A stretch of 64,000 nt of DNA from Hymenobacter duratus (lineage in GTDB: Bacteria > Bacteroidota > Bacteroidia > Cytophagales > Hymenobacteraceae): NCBI RefSeq assembly GCF_014698995.1, contig NZ_JACWZZ010000003.1, positions 538,390-602,389 on the forward strand. Reading direction: 5' to 3'. Numbering within the stretch: the first letter of the stretch is position 1; the number at the start of each line of letters is the position of its first letter. Shown here piece by piece: positions 42,585 to 50,675 of this stretch. The notes under the pieces are model-generated. The model did no database searches. It saw only the letters and a list, made by a program, of their open reading frames with translations, and was not told the origin of the DNA. The position numbers and the translations under genes are program-made.

Positions 42585-44378
42585 TTACATCCGCTCGGGT
42601 ACCTGAATGCCAAGCAGACCCATACTTGCCTTGATAGTCTGGCCGGTCTGGGCCGAGAGTGCAACACGAAAGGCACGCTTATTCTCGTCTGTTTCTCCGA
42701 AAATCCGAACCTCAGCGAAGAACCGGTTGTAGGCCTTGGCTACATCGTAGGCGTACTGTGCTACCACTGCTGGCGACTGAGTGCGGGCAGATTCGGTAAC
42801 TATAGCGGCGTAGCGCCCCAACTCCTGAATCATATCACGCTCTGTGTCGTGCAGTTCGGTCAAGCCGCTCATAGTAGCTTCGGCAACTATTCCTTGTTCG
42901 GCGGCTTTGCGCAGGATGCTGCTAATGCGGGCGTGGCTGTACTGGATGAATGGACCAGTGTGACCTTCTAAACTCACCGACTCTTCGGGGTTGAAGAGCA
43001 TGCGTTTCTTAGGGTCCACTTTCAGCAGGTAGTATTTCAGCGCGCCCAGGCCCAGCATGTGGTAGAGCTGGTTGAGCTCGTCATCGGAGAGGCCTTCGGT
43101 TTTGCCTTTTTCGAGGGTAGCGGCTTTGGCGGCTTCCACTACTTCGCGCACCAGCTCGTCGGCGTCTACTACGGTGCCTTCGCGGCTTTTCATCTTGCCC
43201 GAGGGCAAATCCACCATGCCGTAGCTGAGGTGGTAGATGGCGTCGGCATAGGGCTTGCCCAGCTTCTTGAGCACCGCCTTCAGCACCTGCATGTGGTAGT
43301 TTTGCTCGTCGGCAATGACGTACACGCTCAAATCGTAGCCGAAATCCTGGTACTTCAGCTCGGCCGTGCCCAGGTCTTGGGTGATATAGACGGAGGTGCC
43401 GTCGGCGCGGAGCAGGAGCTTCTCGTCGAGGCCTTCCTCTTTCAGGTCTACCCATACCGAACCGTCTTCCTTCTTGAAGAACACGCCTTTCTGCAGGCCT
43501 TCCTCTACCCGCTCTTTGCCCAGCAAGTACGTGCCCGACTCGTAATAATACTTGTCGAAATCAACGCCGATGTTCTTATAGGTGGCATCGAAGCCCTCGT
43601 ACACCCAGCCGTTCATCTGGCGCCAGAGGCTTACTACTTCCTCGTCGCCGGCCTCCCAGGCGCGCAGCATGTCCTGGGCCTCCAGCATCATGGGGGCCTG
43701 GCGCTTGGCCACGTCGGGCAGCACGCCTTCGGCTTCCAGCTGCTTCACCTGCTCGCGGTAGTGCTTCTCAAACAGCACGTAGTATTTGCCGGCCAGATGG
43801 TCGCCTTTGATACCGGCACTCTGCGGGGTTTCGCCGTGGCCGTACTGCTGGTAGGCCAGCATGGATTTGCAGATATGAATGCCCCGGTCGTTGACGAGGT
43901 TGGCCTTCGTGACGGTAGCGCCGGTGGCCTGCAGAATCTCGGCCACCGAGTAGCCGAGGAAGTTGTTGCGCAAATGGCCCAGGTGCAGCGGCTTGTTAGT
44001 ATTCGGCGACGAATACTCCACCACCACGTTCTGCGGGCCACCGGTCGGGATGGGCGTGCCGGCTGGCGTTTGGCGGAGCTGCTCAAATACCTTCACCCAC
44101 TCGGCATCTGCAATTTCGAGGTTGAGGAATCCCTTCACCACGTTGTAGCCACTCACCATCGGCTCATTGGCCACCAGCCACTCGCCCACGGCCTGCCCAA
44201 TCTGCTCGGGGCCTTTGCCCAGGGCTTTGGTAAACGGGAACGTGACGAGCGTAAACTGCCCCGCGAATTCTTTGCGCGTGGGCTGCAGCGTGAGTTGAGC
44301 GGCGGGCACCTCGGTGCCGAATACGTTCTGGATAGCGGCCCTAAGGGCTGCTTTGAGAGTAGTTTCGAGTTGTTGCAC
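42585..44378 (-). CDS. argS: Arginyl-tRNA synthetase, GTG start
   Basis: Charges tRNA-Arg. The class I HIGH-like motif is HLGH in SPNTNKPLHLGHLRNN, and the C-terminal anticodon-binding helices end VPERM. The N-terminal tRNA-binding domain has EFAGQFTLVTFPFTKALGKG. ArgS has no clear KMSKS, as usual; a related segment is MVDLPSGKMKSREGTVVD. The length of 597 aa is typical. The start is GTG at 44378 (MQQLETTLKAALRAAIQ), with no nearby in-frame ATG. A -7 box lies far upstream at 44619-44627, giving a roughly 240-nt leader. Confidence 0.94.
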   Translation of the reverse strand: MQQLETTLKAALRAAIQNVFGTEVPAAQLTLQPTRKEFAGQFTLVTFPFTKALGKGPEQIGQAVGEWLVANEPMVSGYNVVKGFLNLEIADAEWVKVFEQLRQTPAGTPIPTGGPQNVVVEYSSPNTNKPLHLGHLRNNFLGYSVAEILQATGATVTKANLVNDRGIHICKSMLAYQQYGHGETPQSAGIKGDHLAGKYYVLFEKHYREQVKQLEAEGVLPDVAKRQAPMMLEAQDMLRAWEAGDEEVVSLWRQMNGWVYEGFDATYKNIGVDFDKYYYESGTYLLGKERVEEGLQKGVFFKKEDGSVWVDLKEEGLDEKLLLRADGTSVYITQDLGTAELKYQDFGYDLSVYVIADEQNYHMQVLKAVLKKLGKPYADAIYHLSYGMVDLPSGKMKSREGTVVDADELVREVVEAAKAATLEKGKTEGLSDDELNQLYHMLGLGALKYYLLKVDPKKRMLFNPEESVSLEGHTGPFIQYSHARISSILRKAAEQGIVAEATMSGLTELHDTERDMIQELGRYAAIVTESARTQSPAVVAQYAYDVAKAYNRFFAEVRIFGETDENKRAFRVALSAQTGQTIKASMGLLGIQVPERM

Positions 44379-44658
44379 GGAAAGCAGAATGCTGAGGATG
44401 AAGCCGGATACAGGCTTCGGGAATAGGTCGGTTTAGGGCAGAATCAGCGGGAGGGCGTAAGCATCTGGCCGGCGGATGGTGGCAACGGGCCTCCCAAGGA
44501 AGCATACCGGCCCACCAGCGCCTGGCCGAAGCCTACGCTACATTCGTCGCAAGAAAAGCTGCCAAAAAACCGGGTTCATAAGCACTTAGCGCCGCTGCCA
44601 CGCCGGGCTGCTGCGGCCACAAAGGTAGAAAGCCCGACCGGAAGCCCCGCACCCCACT
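44379..44658. other. Long leader region of argS
   Basis: A 280-bp stretch between the YbaY lipoprotein gene and argS. It holds a minus-strand -7 box (44619-44627) and a small hairpin GAAGCC-TGTATCC-GGCTTC (44400-44418) just before the GTG start. No gene was seen. Confidence 0.5.
44619..44627 (-). promoter_or_regulatory. -7-like box TACCTTTGT (minus strand)
   Basis: It reads TACCTTTGT on the complement, about 240 nt upstream of the argS start. Confidence 0.45.
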
Positions 44659-45117
44659 TCATTTTCCTGCTCGGCGCAGCAGCATCTGCACCTGCCGGGG
44701 GTTGCCACGCGTGATGACAGGGTACGACACGTCATTCATAAACAACAGCTGGCCGTTCAGCAGAATGCGGGCCTGCACAGCGTACGTGTTGCTTTCCTGA
44801 ATGCGGGCAGGATTGTAGGTAAGCGCAAATGAGAGCGGAACCTGCTGCCCATTGGGCCGAATGGTCACCGAATCAATAATGGTAGCCGCTACGTCCTGCC
44901 TCGACACATCCTGCAGCTGCAGTTGCACCACAGCCGCCGCGGGCAAGGCCATCCGCTCCCGATAGGCCAGCGTCCCTGTTACGGTATCCCGTGGCACAGT
45001 CATTGGCTGCGAAGCCTCTGCCGCAGAAGCTCCAGCGCTGCTGGTAGCGGAAGGACTAGCAGTGCAGGCTGCTAGCAGCACAGGTACACAGAAGGCAGAA
45101 AGCAGACGGATTTTCAT
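44659..45117 (-). CDS. YbaY family lipoprotein (152 aa)
   Basis: Envelope lipoprotein of the YbaY/YscW (META-like pilotin) fold. The signal and lipobox are MKIRLLSAFCVPVLLAAC, Cys18 lipidated. After a Ser/Ala/Thr linker, the beta-rich domain opens VTGTLAYRERMALPAAAVVQ, with VSRQDVAATIIDSVTI and SFALTYNPARIQESNTYAVQ, ending VQMLLRR. The usual role (secretin assembly help) is not shown here, as no secretion genes are near. Confidence 0.88.
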   Translation of the reverse strand: MKIRLLSAFCVPVLLAACTASPSATSSAGASAAEASQPMTVPRDTVTGTLAYRERMALPAAAVVQLQLQDVSRQDVAATIIDSVTIRPNGQQVPLSFALTYNPARIQESNTYAVQARILLNGQLLFMNDVSYPVITRGNPRQVQMLLRRAGK

Positions 45118-45226
45118 GACAGAGCAGCAAACGGATACACACGCAACAGGTAGCTACGAATGTATCCGGTTTTTACTATTCTGCAAGTGGCAATACAGCA
45201 AGGCCTAGCTATTTCGTTTAGGCTGT

Positions 45227-46201
45227 TTAGCGGCTCACTACTTCCTCCATGCGCAGCCGGTTCTGGATGGCATCAGTAGCGGCTTCCAGAATGTCGAAGG
45301 CATTGGTAGCCATGGTGTTCATGTTGTCGAGTGTGGGGTTGATTTCCACCATCTCGAAGCACACTACCCGGTCATTATCAAGCAGGGCGCGGCATAGGCT
45401 GATGGCTTCTTCCACATTCAGGCCGGCCTCTACAGGGGTGCCGGTGCCTTTAGAAAAGCGCGAGTCCAGCGAGTCCACATCAAAGCTGATGTAGACCATG
45501 TCGCAGAAGCGCAACCGCTCATAAATCTCGCGGGCTACCTGGCGGGTGCCTTTGGCCTTCACCTCGTCGAGCTTGTAGTTTTTGATGCCTAGCCGCTCGA
45601 TTATGGCGTCTTCTTCGGCCTCCGTGTCGCGCACTACCACATAAATGAGGTGCTCGGGCGCGATTTTCGGGCCCGGCTCGCCCAGGTTCTTCAGCTTTTG
45701 CCAGAAAAACTCGGTTTCCGGCTCAGGCTGGTTGCGCTGGCACTCGCGGTTGTCATCGCCGAGGCTGATGGCCAGCGGCATGCCGTGCATATTGCCGGAA
45801 GGCGTAGTATAGGGCGAGTGGATGTCGGCGTGCGCATCTACCCACACCACGCCCAGCGTCTTGTGCGGATAGGCCGCCTTAATACCTGCAATGGTGGCAG
45901 AGGCGTTGCTATGGTCGCCGGCCAGCACCAGCGGAAACTCGCCGAAACGGAGCGTCTGCTCTACGGTGCTGGCAATGCCTTTCTGCACCGTATAAATAGA
46001 ATCGATGTGCTTGGCCTTCGGAAAATGATTTTTTTCGAAGAGCACGTGGTTCAGATCCGGCACGTTCACCGAGTTGAACCGACGGAAGTAGTCGGACCCT
46101 TTGTTGAGGCAGGCCACTTTCAGGGCATCTACGCCCATACTGGCACCACGGGTCCCGGCTCCGAGCTCGGAGCGGACTTCCAGAAGCTTAATGCGTCGCA
46201 T
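45227..46201 (-). CDS. Arginase/ureohydrolase family protein (324 aa)
   Basis: Mn-dependent ureohydrolase, most like arginase (arginine to ornithine and urea). Metal ligands are in GDHSNA (His97), VDAHADIHS (Asp122, His124, Asp126), and SFDVDSLDSRF near 246-256. The N-terminus GAGTRGASMGVDALKVAC resembles arginases rather than agmatinases. It is divergent from an arginine decarboxylase gene across a region with a 34-bp hairpin, so the pair may compete for or coordinate use of arginine. An agmatinase-type activity cannot be excluded. Confidence 0.88.
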   Translation of the reverse strand: MRRIKLLEVRSELGAGTRGASMGVDALKVACLNKGSDYFRRFNSVNVPDLNHVLFEKNHFPKAKHIDSIYTVQKGIASTVEQTLRFGEFPLVLAGDHSNASATIAGIKAAYPHKTLGVVWVDAHADIHSPYTTPSGNMHGMPLAISLGDDNRECQRNQPEPETEFFWQKLKNLGEPGPKIAPEHLIYVVVRDTEAEEDAIIERLGIKNYKLDEVKAKGTRQVAREIYERLRFCDMVYISFDVDSLDSRFSKGTGTPVEAGLNVEEAISLCRALLDNDRVVCFEMVEINPTLDNMNTMATNAFDILEAATDAIQNRLRMEEVVSR

Positions 46202-46339
46202 ATTACATTGGCAGGAAAAGGGTTAGAGTGGTTCTGATGCTTGCCGATTGAGCGGGTGGGAATTCCTCTCAGGCTTGACGCGCGCGGACCCTCCGGCGCA
46301 ACCAACGAACAAAGCACAACCAAAACCCCCGCGAGGGGG

Positions 46340-46348
46340 TATCTTTGC
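46340..46348 (+). promoter_or_regulatory. -7-like box TATCTTTGC
   Basis: It lies 165 nt upstream of the speA ATG at 46514. If used, the leader would contain hairpin copy C. Confidence 0.45.
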
Positions 46349-46388
46349 GGGCACTAAGTTCGGCAAAAGCTCAACCAGTTGAAAATAT

Positions 46389-46480
46389 CCTGTCATCCGG
46401 AGTGTGCGAAGGACCTTATCACGACAGAACAACGACTTGTTCACGCGTGATAAGGTCCTTCGCACACTCCGGATGACAGG
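46389..46480. repeat. Perfect 34-bp hairpin repeat (copy C)
   Basis: Left arm 46389-46422 and right arm 46447-46480 are exact reverse complements. Arm words are CCTGTCATCCGGAG, TGTGCGAAGGACC and TTATCAC. The 24-nt loop has its own hairpin GAACAA-CGAC-TTGTTC. It ends 33 nt before the speA ATG. Confidence 0.88.
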
Positions 46481-46513
46481 TCTTTTAACTCATCTCCCCA
46501 CACCTTCCCGTCA

Positions 46514-47917
46514 ATGGATACCTACCACGACCTGATTTCCCAGACGTTCGATTTCCCTACCGATGAGTTCCAGGTGGAGCAACACGAGTTGCGTTTCCAC
46601 GACATCGACCTGATGGCGCTGGTCAAGAAGCATGGCACGCCGCTGCGCCTCACCTATCTGCCCAAAATCAGCTCCCAGATCCAGCGGGCTAAGCAATGGT
46701 TCCAGACCGGCATCGACAAAATCGGGTATCAGGGCAAATATTCCTATGCATACTGCACCAAGGCTTCGCACTTCAGCTTTGTGGTGGAAGAAGCGCTGAA
46801 GAACGGCGTGCACATCGAAACGTCGTCGTGGTTTGATACTAGCATCATTCGGGCCATGCATGCCAAAGGCAAGGTGGCCAAAGACACGTACATCATCTGC
46901 AACGGCTTCAAAACCGAAGAGTATAAGCGCGAAATCACCAGCCTCATCAACGAAGGCTTTGTGAACTGCATGCCTATTCTGGACTCGCCGAATGAGGTAG
47001 ACTACTACCACGACAACGTGCGCGAAAAGTGCAACGTGGGCATGCGCTTGGCTTCCGACGAGGAGCCGCGCTTCCAGTTCTACACTTCGCGCCTGGGCAT
47101 CCGCTATGCCGACGCCATTCCGCTCTATCAGGAGCGCATCCAGAATGATCCGCGCTTCGAGTTGACGATGCTGCACTATTTCATTAACACGGGTATCAAA
47201 GACACGTCCTATTACTGGTCGGAATTGAGCCGCTTCGTGCACAAATACTGCGAGCTGCGCAAAGTGTGTCCTACCCTCACCACCATTGACATCGGGGGTG
47301 GCCTGCCTATTCAGACCAGCATTCAGAAGGAGTACGACTACCCGTACATGATTGAGGAAGTGCTGCGCACCATCCAGCGCATCTGTGCTGAGGAAGGCGT
47401 GCCGGAGCCGGACATTTTCACTGAGTTCGGTATTTTCACGGTGGGCGAGTCGGGCGCTACGATTTACAGCATTCTGGACGAGAAGCTGCAGAACGACAAG
47501 GAGCTGTGGTACATGATTGACGGCTCGTTCATCACGAACCTGCCCGATACCTGGGCCCTGAACCAGCGCTTTATCATGCTGGCACTCAACGGCTGGAACA
47601 AGCAATACAAGAAGATTCAGCTCGGCGGCCTCACCTGCGACTCGCAGGATTACTACAACGCCGAAAAGCATATTTACCAGGTGTTTCTGCCAGAGCGCAA
47701 GCCCGCCAAAGACACCGAGCCGCTGTATGTGGGCTTCTTCCATACCGGCGCGTACCAGGAAAGTCTTTCGGGCTACGGCGGTATCAAGCATTGCCTGATA
47801 CCGGCGCCTAAGCACGTTATTCTCGACCGCGCCGAAGATGGCACGCTCACCGACTATGTGTTTGCTGAAAAGCAAACCGGCGAGTCGATGATGCGCATTC
47901 TAGGCTACCAGGAATAG
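46514..47917 (+). CDS. speA: Arginine decarboxylase (short form, 467 aa)
   Basis: PLP-dependent, alanine-racemase-fold decarboxylase that makes agmatine for polyamine synthesis. The PLP Lys83 is in YAYCTKASH; the glycine-rich phosphate-binding motif is TIDIGGGLPI; the substrate-side Cys is in LGGLTCDSQDYYN near 375-388. The length of 467 aa is the short form seen in Bacteroidota, not the about 650 aa of Escherichia coli SpeA. It starts MDTYHDLISQTFDF, 33 nt after a large hairpin. An arginase is divergent. Confidence 0.9.
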   Translation: MDTYHDLISQTFDFPTDEFQVEQHELRFHDIDLMALVKKHGTPLRLTYLPKISSQIQRAKQWFQTGIDKIGYQGKYSYAYCTKASHFSFVVEEALKNGVHIETSSWFDTSIIRAMHAKGKVAKDTYIICNGFKTEEYKREITSLINEGFVNCMPILDSPNEVDYYHDNVREKCNVGMRLASDEEPRFQFYTSRLGIRYADAIPLYQERIQNDPRFELTMLHYFINTGIKDTSYYWSELSRFVHKYCELRKVCPTLTTIDIGGGLPIQTSIQKEYDYPYMIEEVLRTIQRICAEEGVPEPDIFTEFGIFTVGESGATIYSILDEKLQNDKELWYMIDGSFITNLPDTWALNQRFIMLALNGWNKQYKKIQLGGLTCDSQDYYNAEKHIYQVFLPERKPAKDTEPLYVGFFHTGAYQESLSGYGGIKHCLIPAPKHVILDRAEDGTLTDYVFAEKQTGESMMRILGYQE

Positions 47918-47926
47918 ATTCTGCAT

Positions 47927-47964
47927 ATTTCCGGGCGGCGTGGTTGGACGGGCCGCCCGGAAAT
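47927..47964 (+). terminator. Terminator after speA
   Basis: ATTTCCGGGCGGC (47927-47939) pairs exactly with GCCGCCCGGAAAT (47952-47964); T-rich sequence follows. Confidence 0.85.
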
Positions 47965-47966
47965 TG

Positions 47967-47974
47967 TATTTTTG
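47967..47974 (+). promoter_or_regulatory. -7-like box TATTTTTG
   Basis: It lies 40 nt upstream of the small lipoprotein ATG at 48015. A TTGG at about 47944-47947 may be the -33 element. Confidence 0.5.
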
Positions 47975-48014
47975 AGCTTTAGCTCCTCTTTCTTAACCTG
48001 TTTCACTTTTCATA

Positions 48015-48170
48015 ATGAAAAAGCTACTCCTGCTGGCCTCTGTGGCCGTTCTGGGTCTGAGCGCATGCAACAAGCAGAAGTGCCCGGCTTATACCAGCAC
48101 CAAAGCTGCTAACCGTGTTTCGTCGCCTATTATGGCTTCTTCGGCTACGCCAGAAACTGCGCGTCAGTAA
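48015..48170 (+). CDS. Small lipoprotein (51 aa)
   Basis: A 51-residue lipoprotein too short for common gene finders. MKKLLLLASVAVLGLSAC is a textbook signal with lipobox LSAC and Cys18; the mature part is only 33 residues (NKQKCPAYTSTK... ending ETARQ) with one further Cys. It has its own promoter-like box at 47967-47974 and a perfect terminator at 48203-48241, so it is an independent transcript. The function is unknown; a CPAYT-type opening after a short linker is a recurrent look in small Cytophagales lipoproteins. Confidence 0.82.
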   Translation: MKKLLLLASVAVLGLSACNKQKCPAYTSTKAANRVSSPIMASSATPETARQ

Positions 48171-48202
48171 AGCGCCGTTTCGTACGCCGTCATATTCCTG
48201 AC

Positions 48203-48241
48203 AAAAAGCCAGCCGTTGCCTTGTGCAACGGCTGGCTTTTT
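48203..48241 (+). terminator. Terminator after the small lipoprotein
   Basis: AAAAAGCCAGCCGTTGC (48203-48219) pairs exactly with GCAACGGCTGGCTTTTT (48225-48241), loop CTTGT. Confidence 0.93.
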
Positions 48242-48515
48242 GGTTTTCAGGCTACTTCCGGACCAAACTTACCATCTGTATAATTTTACAGCAGATGATT
48301 CCGCTATGAAGTTAAAGGCCCTTATGATTAGATTCTTGCCACAGCATCATCTTCGTAGTATTAGCATTTGAAGACGACTAGAACACTGCTTTGCTTGGTT
48401 TCAGAAAATGCCCGGCTTACAGCAGCCTGAAACCTGCTACTCAGGTAGCGGCACCAGTTGGCTACCACTGCTGCTGAGCGTGTGACTCGGCAGCAGAATA
48501 CGTGCCTCTACTTAC
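48242..48515. other. Gene-free stretch
   Basis: No coding, RNA or repeat signature was recognised here. With the adjoining hairpins it makes a 394-bp gap between genes. Confidence 0.4.
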
Positions 48516-48553
48516 CAGCCCTGCCGGTTCTCTGTTAGGAACCGGCAGGGCTG
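48516..48553. terminator. Perfect 15-bp hairpin, probable terminator
   Basis: CAGCCCTGCCGGTTC (48516-48530) pairs exactly with GAACCGGCAGGGCTG (48539-48553). It lies just past the stop of the minus-strand phosphatase gene, but no long T run follows on that strand. Confidence 0.6.
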
Positions 48554-48564
48554 TTTGCTGGTAT

Positions 48565-49089
48565 TCAATAGCTAACAGGCTGGCTGGCCAGAATAAGTTC
48601 TGTGGCTGCCGTCAGATGGGCCACATGCGGCTGGTAGCCGTAGCCTTCGTCCTCTCCTACCAGTATTCCTTGCACACCGGCTTTGGCACCGGCTTGCATA
48701 TCGCGCAGCCGGTCGCCCACCATCCAGCACTGCGCCGGGTCTAGGTGAAAGCGCGCTATGGCTTTTTCCAGCATCAGCGAATCGGGCTTACGCGACAACG
48801 ACTCCGACACGCTGGGGTGGCCGGGAGCATAATAGAAGGCATCAATGAGGCCGTTGCAGGTTTGTTGCAGTTTGTCGTGGCAGGCTTTTACATCGGTGGC
48901 CGTATAGAGTTTTTTAGCAATACCGGCCTGGTTCGTGACGACAATGAGGTAGTAGCCGGCCTGCTTAAGCCGCACCAGACTCTCCGGTACGCCATCCGAA
49001 ACCACAAGCTTTTCGGGTTCCCACACATAGTCCCCGATTTCATTGTTGAGTACACCGTCCCGGTCGAGGAACACGGCTTTATTTTTCAT
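48565..49089 (-). CDS. GmhB/HisB-N-like HAD phosphatase without zinc loop (174 aa)
   Basis: HAD phosphatase of the D,D-heptose 1,7-bisphosphate phosphatase type. The nucleophile motif DRDGVLN is at residues 9-15, then VTNQAGIAK, and CWMVGDRLRDMQAGAKAG near the end. Classical GmhB has a cysteine zinc loop after APGHP; here the loop is APGHPSVSESLSRKPDS with no Cys, so zinc binding is missing. ATG 49089 is used (MKNKAVFLDRDG). It may act in surface-sugar synthesis. It is divergent from hemG with facing promoters. Confidence 0.85.
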   Translation of the reverse strand: MKNKAVFLDRDGVLNNEIGDYVWEPEKLVVSDGVPESLVRLKQAGYYLIVVTNQAGIAKKLYTATDVKACHDKLQQTCNGLIDAFYYAPGHPSVSESLSRKPDSLMLEKAIARFHLDPAQCWMVGDRLRDMQAGAKAGVQGILVGEDEGYGYQPHVAHLTAATELILASQPVSY

Positions 49090-49120
49090 GGCGGTTGGTT
49101 GAGTGAGTAGATAGCAAGCA

Positions 49121-49129
49121 ACAAAGGTA
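49121..49129 (-). promoter_or_regulatory. -7-like box TACCTTTGT (minus strand)
   Basis: It lies 31 nt upstream of the phosphatase start at 49089. Confidence 0.5.
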
Positions 49130-49171
49130 AAAGTAATGGAAGGCAGCACCCCGCCCAGGGCGTAGCCGTCT

Positions 49172-49180
49172 TACCTTTGC
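49172..49180 (+). promoter_or_regulatory. -7-like box TACCTTTGC
   Basis: Good consensus match, 46 nt upstream of the hemG ATG at 49227, and 42 nt from the divergent minus-strand box. Confidence 0.55.
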
Positions 49181-49226
49181 TGCTTGCTGGTTCCCCTGTA
49201 GTTTCTTTCTCCCCTACCACTATCCT

Positions 49227-50564
49227 ATGACTGTAGCTATCCTTGGCGGCGGTATTTCGGGCCTGACGTTGGCCTGGCAGCTGCAGAAGGCCGGTGTGGC
49301 CTACGACCTGTTTGAGGCTGAAGCTACACCAGGCGGCTGCCTGCGCTCCGTGCAGCACCCGGCCGGCTATCTTCTCGAAACCGGCCCCAATTCGCTGCAG
49401 CTAAGCGACGAACTCCTCGCCCTGCTGACAGAACTGGACCTGACCAATGAAATAGAAGATGCGGCCGCTGTGAGCAAGCACCGATACGTATTGCGCGATG
49501 GCCGCTACCAGGAGCTGCCCGGCTCCCCGCCCAGTCTGCTCACCAACGGGTTCTTCAGCCTCAAAGGCAAGCTCAACATTCTCCGGGAGCTTCTGCGCCC
49601 CGCTGCGCCAGTCGATCCGCAGGAAACAGTAGCGGCTTTTTTTCGGCGGCGGTTCAGCTCTGAAATTGTGGACTATGCTGTTAATCCGTTCATTTCAGGC
49701 ATTTATGCCGGCGACCCAGAGCAACTGCTCGTACATAAGACGTTCAGCAAGGTAGCAGCGCTGGAGCAGCAGTACGGCTCAGTGCTGCGCGGACTGGCCA
49801 AATCGGGCGGCGGAGCTGGGCGGCGGCGCATCATCACGCTGCGCCACGGCATCCAGACCCTGACCGATACGCTGGCTGCCCGCCTCACGAACCGCCACAT
49901 CGGGCAGCCCGTACGGGCCCTGCTGCGCACTCCTGAGGGCCTTTATCAGCTAAAAACTGCTACGGCATCACCTCATACCGACACCGTCTATGATGCGGTA
50001 GTGCTGGCGCTGCCTACGTATGCAGTAGCACCGTTGCTGCGGCCGTTGTTTGCGGAAGCGGCGGCGGCGCTGGACGATGTCCAGTATCCGCCTATGGCAG
50101 CTGTCTATACTGCCTACCAGCGCGCCGATGTAAGCCACCCGCTCAATGGCTTTGGAGCACTAAACCCCAAAGTGGAGCAACCCTACGCTGCTGGCAGCAT
50201 CTGGACCAGCTCCATTTTTCCTGGGCGGGCGCCCGCCGGACAGGTGCTGTTCACCACGTTTGTAGGTGGTGCGCAATATGAACGCCACGCCCGCCAGCCG
50301 GAAGCCGCCCAGAAAGCAGCAGTGCATGAGGAGTTGAGCCGCCTGTACGGCATCCGGGAAGGCGCGCAACCTGTGTGGCAATTTCGGTACTATTGGGAGC
50401 GGGCCATTCCTCAGTTCGACCAGCACATCGGGCCGGCTCATGCCGCGGCTGATGCGCTACAGGCCCACAATATCTGGAGTGTGGCCAACTGGCGGGGAGG
50501 CGTGGGCGTACCAGATTGTATCCGGCAGGCATTGCTGGTGGCCAGCAAACTCATGCAGCAGTAA
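49227..50564 (+). CDS. hemG: Protoporphyrinogen oxidase (HemG/HemY type, 445 aa)
   Basis: FAD-dependent oxidase of haem synthesis (protoporphyrinogen or coproporphyrinogen oxidation). The FAD motif ILGGGISGLTLAW (residues 5-17) and GYLLETGPNSLQL are typical, with YAVNPFISGIYAGDPEQLLV, and a C-terminal FAD contact near NIWSVANWRGGVGVPDCI. The 445 aa length fits. The product is cytoplasmic or peripheral to the membrane. Other haem genes are not in the window. Confidence 0.9.
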   Translation: MTVAILGGGISGLTLAWQLQKAGVAYDLFEAEATPGGCLRSVQHPAGYLLETGPNSLQLSDELLALLTELDLTNEIEDAAAVSKHRYVLRDGRYQELPGSPPSLLTNGFFSLKGKLNILRELLRPAAPVDPQETVAAFFRRRFSSEIVDYAVNPFISGIYAGDPEQLLVHKTFSKVAALEQQYGSVLRGLAKSGGGAGRRRIITLRHGIQTLTDTLAARLTNRHIGQPVRALLRTPEGLYQLKTATASPHTDTVYDAVVLALPTYAVAPLLRPLFAEAAAALDDVQYPPMAAVYTAYQRADVSHPLNGFGALNPKVEQPYAAGSIWTSSIFPGRAPAGQVLFTTFVGGAQYERHARQPEAAQKAAVHEELSRLYGIREGAQPVWQFRYYWERAIPQFDQHIGPAHAAADALQAHNIWSVANWRGGVGVPDCIRQALLVASKLMQQ

Positions 50565-50663
50565 GCAGGGCAGACAACAATAAAAACGAAGCCATCTATC
50601 AAACCGGCGGGTTGTGTGTTTCACAAATTCCCGCTTCCACTTCCCCACTCTCTGCCTAACTTC

Positions 50664-50672
50664 TATCTTTGA
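50664..50672 (+). promoter_or_regulatory. -7-like box TATCTTTGA abutting the start codon
   Basis: It ends 3 nt before the ATG at 50676, like the boxes at 11370 and 26765. Confidence 0.35.
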
Positions 50673-50675
50673 CCA

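Larger units (their letters stand above)
46202..46513. other. Divergent intergenic region with large hairpin (312 bp)
   Basis: It holds a plus-strand -7-like box (46340-46348), a CCCCCGCGAGGGGG hairpin just before it, and the perfect hairpin copy C (46389-46480) between that box and the speA start. Confidence 0.7.

Noticed and set aside
43059..44426. 455-codon open frame antisense to argS
   Set aside because: Shadow of argS; the sequence is rich in His, Val and Gly with no domain.
46511..47875. 454-codon open frame antisense to speA
   Set aside because: Shadow of speA without recognisable features.
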